Positions 5,727 through 9,660 of a stretch of DNA of 9,660 nt are shown piece by piece. The stretch covers positions 1 to 9,660 of the forward strand of contig CAUJFM010000298.1 in the NCBI GenBank assembly GCA_963169595.1. The letters run 5' to 3'. Below the pieces are notes generated by a model, which was given only the letters and a program-made list of their open reading frames with translations, was not told where the DNA came from and made no database searches. Within the stretch, counting starts at the first letter, position 1. Each line of letters starts with the position of its first letter. The translations under genes were made by a program, and so were the position numbers. The DNA is from Bacteroidota bacterium (lineage in GTDB: Bacteria > Bacteroidota > Bacteroidia > Flavobacteriales_F > PHOS-HE28).

Positions 5727-5734
5727 CAAAGATA
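5727..5734 (-). promoter_or_regulatory. -7 promoter element of the universal stress protein gene
   Basis: Minus-strand TATCTTTG matches the Bacteroidota -7 consensus TAnnTTTG at every fixed position. Only 5 bases separate it from the ATG, so the transcript would be leaderless or almost so. No clear -33 TTTG was found at the usual distance. Confidence 0.55.
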
Positions 5735-5796
5735 TCCCCTGTGCCCCGAGCGGGTATCCTTCGGCCATAGAGGGGACCCGACCGCGCCATGCCGGA

Positions 5797-5804
5797 TATC
5801 TTCG
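5797..5804 (+). promoter_or_regulatory. -7 promoter element of the antiporter gene
   Basis: TATCTTCG, one base from TAnnTTTG, ends 6 bases before the ATG at 5811. It mirrors the element of the divergent stress-protein gene in the same 89-base gap, so the two genes may share regulation. A -33 element is not obvious. Confidence 0.48.
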
Positions 5805-5810
5805 CACACG

Positions 5811-8051
5811 ATGACCCATCTCCCCCCACTGATCCTGGACCTGTGCCTGATCCTGGGTGTCGCGGCCGTCACCACCCTGGTGTTCAAGTGGTTGCGACAA
5901 CCCTTGGTGCTGGGCTACGTGGTGGCCGGCCTGCTGGTGGGGCCGCACACCTCCCTGCTGCCCACCGTCGCCGACCTGGAGAACATCCACACCTGGAGCG
6001 AGATCGGGGTGATCTTCCTGCTGTTCGCGCTTGGCCTGGAGTTCAGTTTCCGCAAGCTGGCCAAGGTGGGCGGGAGCGCGAGCATCACGGCAGTGGTGGA
6101 GGCCTCCGGCATGCTGGCCATCGGCTATCTCACGGGCCGGGCGATGGGCTGGAACACCATGGACAGCCTGTTCCTGGGTGGCATCCTGTCGGTCTCGAGC
6201 ACCACCATCATCATCCGGGCCTTTGAGGAACTGGGCCTCAAGACCCAGGGCTTCGCCGTGCTGGTGTTCGGTGTGCTGGTGGTGGAGGACCTGGTGGCGA
6301 TCCTGCTGATGGTGCTGTTGAGCACGGTGGCCGTGAGCCAGCAGTTCAGCGGCACGGAGCTGTTCTTCGCCCTGGGCAAGCTGGGCATCTTCCTGGTGCT
6401 TTGGTTCGTGGGGGGCATCCTGCTGATCCCCACCTTGCTGAACCGCACCAGGAGGCTGATGAACGACGAGATGCTGCTGGTGGTGTCCATCGCCCTGTGC
6501 CTGGGAATGGTCTACCTGGCGGCGCAAGCGGGCTTCAGTTCCGCCCTGGGGGCCTTCATCATGGGCTCATTGCTGGCCGAAACGGTGATGGCCGAGAAGA
6601 TCGAGCACCTGACCAAGCCGGTGAAGGACCTGTTCGCCGCGATCTTTTTTGTGTCGGTGGGCATGCTGATCGACCCCAAGGCCTTGGTGGAGCACTGGGT
6701 GCCCGTGGTGATCGTCACGGTGATCACCATCGTGGGCAAATTGATCACCACCGGTGCGGGTGCCCTGCTGGCGGGCCAATCGCTGAAGCGTTCCGTCCAG
6801 GCGGGCATGAGCCTGGCCCAGATCGGGGAGTTCTCGTTCATCATCGCCACGCTGGGCCTCACCCTTGGCGTCACCAGCCATTTCCTGTACCCCATCGCCG
6901 TGGCGGTCTCGGCCGTGACCACCTTCACCACGCCGTACATGATCAAGCTGTCGCCCCGCATGGCGGAACGGATCGCGGCCATGCTGCCCAAGCGGGTGCT
7001 GGATTCCCTGGACCGCTATGCCCAGCAGACCGAACGGGCCACGGTGACCAGCGACTGGCGGGTGCTGTTGAACGCGTACGTGTTGAACCTGGTGGTCTGG
7101 GGGGCGGCCTCGCTGGCGGTGATCCTGCTCGGCAGCCGGGTGCTGGAGCAGTGGTTCGGCGAGGGGATCGGCTGGTTCGATGGCGAACTGATGGCGGGCC
7201 TCACCACCATGCTCCTGCTGCTGCCCTTCATCTGGGCCATGTCCTTCCGCCGCATCCGGGCCGATGCCTACCGCCATCTGTGGGTGAACAAACGCGCCCT
7301 GCGCGGACCGTTGGTGGCGCTGGAGGTGGGCCGTGTGACCGCGGCCGTGCTGGTGCTCACGATCCTGGTGGCGCGTTTCTTCCAGACCGGCGCCGCGCTG
7401 GTGATGGCCGTGGTGTTCATCGGGATCTCGGCCTACATCTTCCGCAAGCGCCTGCAGGCGTTCTATCAGCGGCTTGAGGCCCACTTCCTGCTCAACCTCA
7501 CCCAGCGGGAGGCCTCACGCGAACGGCCTGAGCTCACCCCCTGGGACCTGCACCTGGCCGAACTGGAGCTGCCGGCGGGTTCGATGGCCGTGGGCCGCAG
7601 CCTGCTGGAGCTGTCGCTGCGTGAGCGCTATGGGGTGAACGTTGCGCTGATCGAACGCGGCGAACGCAGCATCCCCACCCCCACGCGTGATGAGCGGCTG
7701 CTGCCCGGTGACAACCTGGTGCTGATCGGCACCGACGACCAGCTGGCCCGTGTGAACGCCGACCTGGTCACCCCGCAGCCGGTGAACGGCTCGGAGGAAC
7801 TGGCCAAGAAGGACATGCGTCTGCGCAAGTACCGCATCCCACCGCGATCACCGCTCATCGGCCGCACCATCCGGGAGGCGCGCATCCGCGAGGAGGGTGG
7901 CTCACTGGTCACCGGGATCGAGCGCGGCGATCAGCGTATCGCGAACCCCGAGAGCACCATGGTGCTGCAGCAGAACGACCTGTTGTGGCTGGTGGGTGCA
8001 GGTGACCTGCTGAAGCAGTTCATGGCCGACGGCAAGGGCTTGATCGAGTAG
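5811..8051 (+). CDS. CPA2-family cation/proton antiporter with two C-terminal TrkA_C domains
   Basis: This 746-residue inner-membrane protein should exchange K+ or Na+ for H+. Residues about 8-385 form the Na+/H+ exchanger domain, with roughly a dozen membrane helices. Key marks are ALGLEFSFRKL (73-83), SVSSTTIIIRAFEELGL (127-143), the acidic pair E159-D160 in VVEDLVAI, K310 in a helix, and SLAQIGEFSFI (334-344). Four more helices follow at about 418-440, 459-478, 505-523 and 527-545. Two TrkA_C (RCK_C) modules end the protein, about 578-655 and 670-740. The NAD-binding TrkA_N domain of KefB/KefC is absent, so gating probably uses another ligand of TrkA_C, such as a nucleotide. The start ATG 5811 gives a normal first helix. 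The gene diverges from the stress protein and stops 3 bases before the convergent exchanger gene. The ion carried cannot be read from the sequence. Confidence 0.9.
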   Translation: MTHLPPLILDLCLILGVAAVTTLVFKWLRQPLVLGYVVAGLLVGPHTSLLPTVADLENIHTWSEIGVIFLLFALGLEFSFRKLAKVGGSASITAVVEASGMLAIGYLTGRAMGWNTMDSLFLGGILSVSSTTIIIRAFEELGLKTQGFAVLVFGVLVVEDLVAILLMVLLSTVAVSQQFSGTELFFALGKLGIFLVLWFVGGILLIPTLLNRTRRLMNDEMLLVVSIALCLGMVYLAAQAGFSSALGAFIMGSLLAETVMAEKIEHLTKPVKDLFAAIFFVSVGMLIDPKALVEHWVPVVIVTVITIVGKLITTGAGALLAGQSLKRSVQAGMSLAQIGEFSFIIATLGLTLGVTSHFLYPIAVAVSAVTTFTTPYMIKLSPRMAERIAAMLPKRVLDSLDRYAQQTERATVTSDWRVLLNAYVLNLVVWGAASLAVILLGSRVLEQWFGEGIGWFDGELMAGLTTMLLLLPFIWAMSFRRIRADAYRHLWVNKRALRGPLVALEVGRVTAAVLVLTILVARFFQTGAALVMAVVFIGISAYIFRKRLQAFYQRLEAHFLLNLTQREASRERPELTPWDLHLAELELPAGSMAVGRSLLELSLRERYGVNVALIERGERSIPTPTRDERLLPGDNLVLIGTDDQLARVNADLVTPQPVNGSEELAKKDMRLRKYRIPPRSPLIGRTIREARIREEGGSLVTGIERGDQRIANPESTMVLQQNDLLWLVGAGDLLKQFMADGKGLIE

Positions 8052-8054
8052 TCC

Positions 8055-9038
8055 TCAAGCCCGCACAAAGACCAGCACGGCCATGTAGATGACGTAGGCG
8101 GCCACAAAGGCGATGCCTTCCTGCCGGGATACCATGCACCCGCTGCGGAACACCGGGTAGCAGACCAGCGCAAGCAGCACGCCCAACGGCAGGTCCACCC
8201 GCAGCACATCCGTGCCCACGTCCACCCCGCCAGGCACCGCCAGGCAAGTGATGCCCAGGATCACCAGCACATTGTAGATGCTGCTGCCCACCAGGTTGCC
8301 AATGGCCACATCGCTGTCGTTGCGTGCCGCGGACATCAGCGCCATGACCAGCTCCGGCATCGATGTGCCGATCGCGATGATGGTGAGGCCGATGACCGCC
8401 TCCGAAACGCCCATGAGCTGAGCCAGGCCGATCGCACCGGGCACCATCAGGTCGGCGCCGAGCACGGTAACCGCCATGCCCACCAGCAGCATCGATGTGT
8501 TGACCAACCACAAGGCCCCGTGCCGCCGGTTGAACAGAGCCCCACGGCCATACTCGCGCACGAACTCGCGCTGCACGGGCCCCTTCTCATTCCGCCCCAT
8601 GCCGATGCGCACCACCGTGTACGCGGTGGCCAGCACCAGGAAGATCGCACCATCGGTACGGTCAAGCAGGCCATCCCAGGCCATGATGAGCAGCAGCATC
8701 GAGGCGGCGATCATCATCGGCACATCGAAGCGGATGGTGGGCAGCTGGATATGGATGGGCCGGATGGCCGCGCTCAGGCCCAGGATGAACAGGATGTTCA
8801 CCAGGTTGGTCCCCGCAATGTTGCCCACGGCCATGGGGCCGGCCCCGTCCAGGGTGGCGGTGATGCCCACGGCGAGCTCGGGCAGACTGGTCCCCACCGA
8901 GACCACGGTGAGCCCGATGATGATGGGCGGAATGCCCGCCAGGGAGGCCACCCTGGTGGCACCGCGGAGCACCAGTTCGGCCCCAACGATGATCACCACC
9001 AGCCCGCCCAGAAAGATCAGTGCAGGATGCAGCTCCAT
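8055..9038 (-). CDS. Calcium/sodium antiporter (K+-dependent Na+/Ca2+ exchanger-like, YrbG type)
   Basis: This 327-residue inner-membrane protein of the CaCA superfamily is expected to move Ca2+ against Na+ or H+. It has about ten hydrophobic segments in two homologous halves. Alpha repeat 1 holds GTSLPEL (50-55 core, ion-binding E54) and AVGNIAGTNLVNILFILGL (N73). Alpha repeat 2 holds GTSMPEL (core E229) and AIGNLVGSSIYNVLVILG (N248). A basic cytoplasmic loop at about 145-175 joins the halves. Length matches the family. The ATG at 9036-9038 starts directly with the first helix. TATTTTGC, a slightly short -7-like element, lies 4 bases upstream. The product name is secure, but the exact ions are inferred from the family. 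Confidence 0.92.
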   Translation of the reverse strand: MELHPALIFLGGLVVIIVGAELVLRGATRVASLAGIPPIIIGLTVVSVGTSLPELAVGITATLDGAGPMAVGNIAGTNLVNILFILGLSAAIRPIHIQLPTIRFDVPMMIAASMLLLIMAWDGLLDRTDGAIFLVLATAYTVVRIGMGRNEKGPVQREFVREYGRGALFNRRHGALWLVNTSMLLVGMAVTVLGADLMVPGAIGLAQLMGVSEAVIGLTIIAIGTSMPELVMALMSAARNDSDVAIGNLVGSSIYNVLVILGITCLAVPGGVDVGTDVLRVDLPLGVLLALVCYPVFRSGCMVSRQEGIAFVAAYVIYMAVLVFVRA

Positions 9039-9042
9039 AGCG

Positions 9043-9050
9043 GCAAAATA
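9043..9050 (-). promoter_or_regulatory. Possible -7 promoter element of the Ca2+/Na+ antiporter gene
   Basis: Minus-strand TATTTTGC resembles TAnnTTTG with one base missing in the spacer. It lies 4 bases before the ATG, again predicting an almost leaderless mRNA. Confidence 0.35.
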
Positions 9051-9125
9051 GCAGTTCCCGTGCCGCTGCCTGCCAGTGGGGACCCGGGAACCGGCGGATG
9101 AACCGCGACCAACCCACCTTCAAGC

Positions 9126-9141
9126 TGCGGCAAGTGCCGCA
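9126..9141. repeat. Short perfect hairpin in the divergent intergenic gap
   Basis: TGCGGC (9126-9131) and GCCGCA (9136-9141) form a 6-base-pair stem with loop AAGT. No T-tract follows on either strand, so it is not a standard terminator. It lies between the antiporter promoter and the truncated nitronate monooxygenase. I see nothing else in 9051-9183. Confidence 0.3.
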
Positions 9142-9183
9142 CAAAGCGCGATCTTGTGGGCACCCCATCCATCGGCCCAGCCC

Positions 9184-9411
9184 ATGCGCACCCGCCTGAC
9201 CGAACTGCTCCACCTGGACCACCCGCTGATCATGGCCCCGATGTTCCTGGTCTCCAACACGGCCATGGTGAAGGAGGGCCTGCGCGCCGGCATCGCGGGC
9301 TGCATCCCCGCGCTGAACTACCGCACGCTGGAGGAGCTGCGGGCCGCTGGATCGGACCGTGAAGTGCGACCTGATCGATGTTGTCGTAATTTGGTGTCAG
9401 GTTCAGCATAA
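9184..9411 (+). pseudogene. Truncated nitronate monooxygenase (2-nitropropane dioxygenase family), N-terminal 55 codons
   Basis: From ATG 9184 the frame reads MRTRLTELLHLDHPLIMAPM and then FLVSNTAMVKEGLRAGIAGC, followed by IPALNYRTLEELRAA. This is the first beta strand, FMN-contacting PMF segment and early barrel of an FMN-dependent nitronate monooxygenase, an enzyme that oxidises alkyl nitronates. Such proteins normally run beyond 300 residues. Here homology stops near base 9349, and the frame continues for 20 unrelated residues (GSDREVRPDRCC and on) to TGA/TAA-type closure at 9409-9411. The FMN phosphate site and catalytic His are missing, so it should be inactive. The break coincides with the junction to the toxin-antitoxin-like pair downstream. 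Part of the gene (9279-9349) is repeated at 4796-4866. The frame is open upstream to 9076, but family homology starts at 9184. Confidence 0.78.
9279..9349 (+). repeat. Direct repeat of 4796-4866
   Basis: The first 47 bases (9279-9325) are identical to 4796-4842, and five of the next 24 differ. The two copies have the same orientation and enclose the stress-protein and ion-transporter block. Confidence 0.75.
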
Positions 9412-9417
9412 CGCTCC

Positions 9418-9579
9418 ATGAAGACCGTGAAACGCTTCACCTCTTTTGAAGACCTGAAGGCCGCTGAAAGCAGCGCGGAAACTGAAGCAATTGTGTTGAA
9501 GCGGCACCGTGCGTTCAAACGGCTAATGGCGTTGATCCGCGCGAAACGGAGAAGCAAAGGCGAGCAGCCAAGGCCGTAA
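9418..9579 (+). CDS. Small basic protein upstream of a nucleotidyltransferase (possible toxin-antitoxin partner)
   Basis: This 53-residue protein starts MKTVKRFTSFEDLKAAES and ends in a strongly basic tail (LIRAKRRSKGEQPRP). It is predicted to be helical and soluble, with no signal peptide. I recall similar small proteins beginning with an F-x-S-F-E-(D/E)-L-K segment directly before nucleotidyltransferase genes in Bacteroidota, but I could not check this. The stop lies 2 bases before the next ATG, so the two genes are almost certainly one operon. A weak -7-like TAATTTGG is at 9387-9394. The function is unknown; being the small partner of a nucleotidyltransferase module is an inference from position. 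Confidence 0.6.
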   Translation: MKTVKRFTSFEDLKAAESSAETEAIVLKRHRAFKRLMALIRAKRRSKGEQPRP

Positions 9580-9581
9580 CG

Positions 9582-9660
9582 ATGGAAGAGGACCTGAAGA
9601 AGAGCCTCCTGACCTTATGTGAAGTACTGGATCATTGGAAGGTTCGCTACATGCTGAACG
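9582..9660 (+). CDS. Probable nucleotidyltransferase, N-terminal start only
   Basis: The first 26 residues are present, MEEDLKKSLLTLCEVLDHWK and VRYMLN, and the frame is open at the window edge. The pattern of an amphipathic helix, then (V/K)-(R/K)-Y-x-(L/V), then a small residue turn, is how many minimal nucleotidyltransferases (MNT and AbiEii-like) begin. It would normally be followed by a GG-x-A-(V/L) motif and a paired-Asp active site, which lie outside this window. It follows the small basic gene with a 2-base gap. The assignment rests on little sequence and is moderate to low. Confidence 0.42.
   Translation, partial: MEEDLKKSLLTLCEVLDHWKVRYMLN

Noticed and set aside
5722..5829. Upstream start for the stress protein, giving 305 residues
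   Set aside because: The extra 36 residues have no USP character, contain the -7 element and overlap the divergent antiporter start.
5610..7484. Long open frames on the minus strand and in another plus frame across the antiporter gene
   Set aside because: They are shadows of a G+C-rich membrane-protein gene, with low-complexity His/Gln/Arg-rich products and no recognisable domain.
9076..9183. Upstream start for the nitronate monooxygenase fragment
   Set aside because: Family homology begins exactly at ATG 9184 (MRTRLTELL); the residues encoded before it are intergenic-like and include a hairpin.
1..9660. CRISPR arrays, tRNA or rRNA genes, riboswitches, rho-independent terminators
   Set aside because: I saw no regularly spaced repeats, no cloverleaf with a T-loop, and no G+C hairpin followed by a T-tract; several convergent genes leave only 3 bases or overlap.

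Overview
The window looks like a piece of chromosome from a Bacteroidota bacterium with an unusually G+C-rich genome, most likely of the Flavobacteriales type. The evidence is a DUF4294 protein (a family known from Bacteroidota), start codons without Shine-Dalgarno sequences, and octamers resembling the Bacteroidota -7 element (TAnnTTTG) a few bases before several genes. By eye the sequence is G+C-rich throughout, except for one sharply bounded A+T-rich stretch at about 3925-4630.

Layout. 1-77 is the tail of a 3-hydroxyacyl-CoA dehydrogenase, which overlaps by 4 bases a GNAT acetyltransferase (74-589). A DUF4294 exported protein (576-1283, minus) converges on it, preceded by a biotin carboxylase accC (1349-2848, minus) and an alpha/beta hydrolase (3009-3704, minus). 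From 3705 to 4911 there is an accessory patch. It holds a palindrome-rich leader with a doubtful 51-codon ORF, an A+T-rich gene for an exported protein of unknown function, and scraps of other genes. From 4912 to 9038 lie a tandem universal stress protein (minus), divergent from a CPA2-type cation/proton antiporter (plus), which converges on a calcium/sodium exchanger (minus). After 9039 comes a second accessory patch: a truncated nitronate monooxygenase, a 53-codon basic protein and the start of a probable nucleotidyltransferase that runs off the window.

The most interesting object is the A+T-rich gene. It has the anatomy of a single integron gene cassette. Its 5' end (GTTGGTGGTA, 3924-3933) is the exact reverse complement of the R''-side sequence of an attC-like site downstream (TACCACCAAC, 4504-4513). 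The attC ends in a perfect GTTRRRY box (GTTGAAC, 4630-4636). The composition change falls at the two predicted crossover points, giving a cassette of 3925-4630. No integrase gene is visible, so it is either a solitary cassette in the chromosome or part of an array whose integrase lies elsewhere.

Working together: the dehydrogenase and biotin carboxylase belong to acyl-CoA and fatty-acid metabolism. The stress protein and the two ion exchangers form a plausible ion-homeostasis and stress cluster. The two patches at 3.7-4.9 kb and 9.18-9.66 kb look like sites of gene turnover. Both hold a fragment of the same nitronate monooxygenase gene, sharing a 47-base identical block and losing similarity near the same codon.
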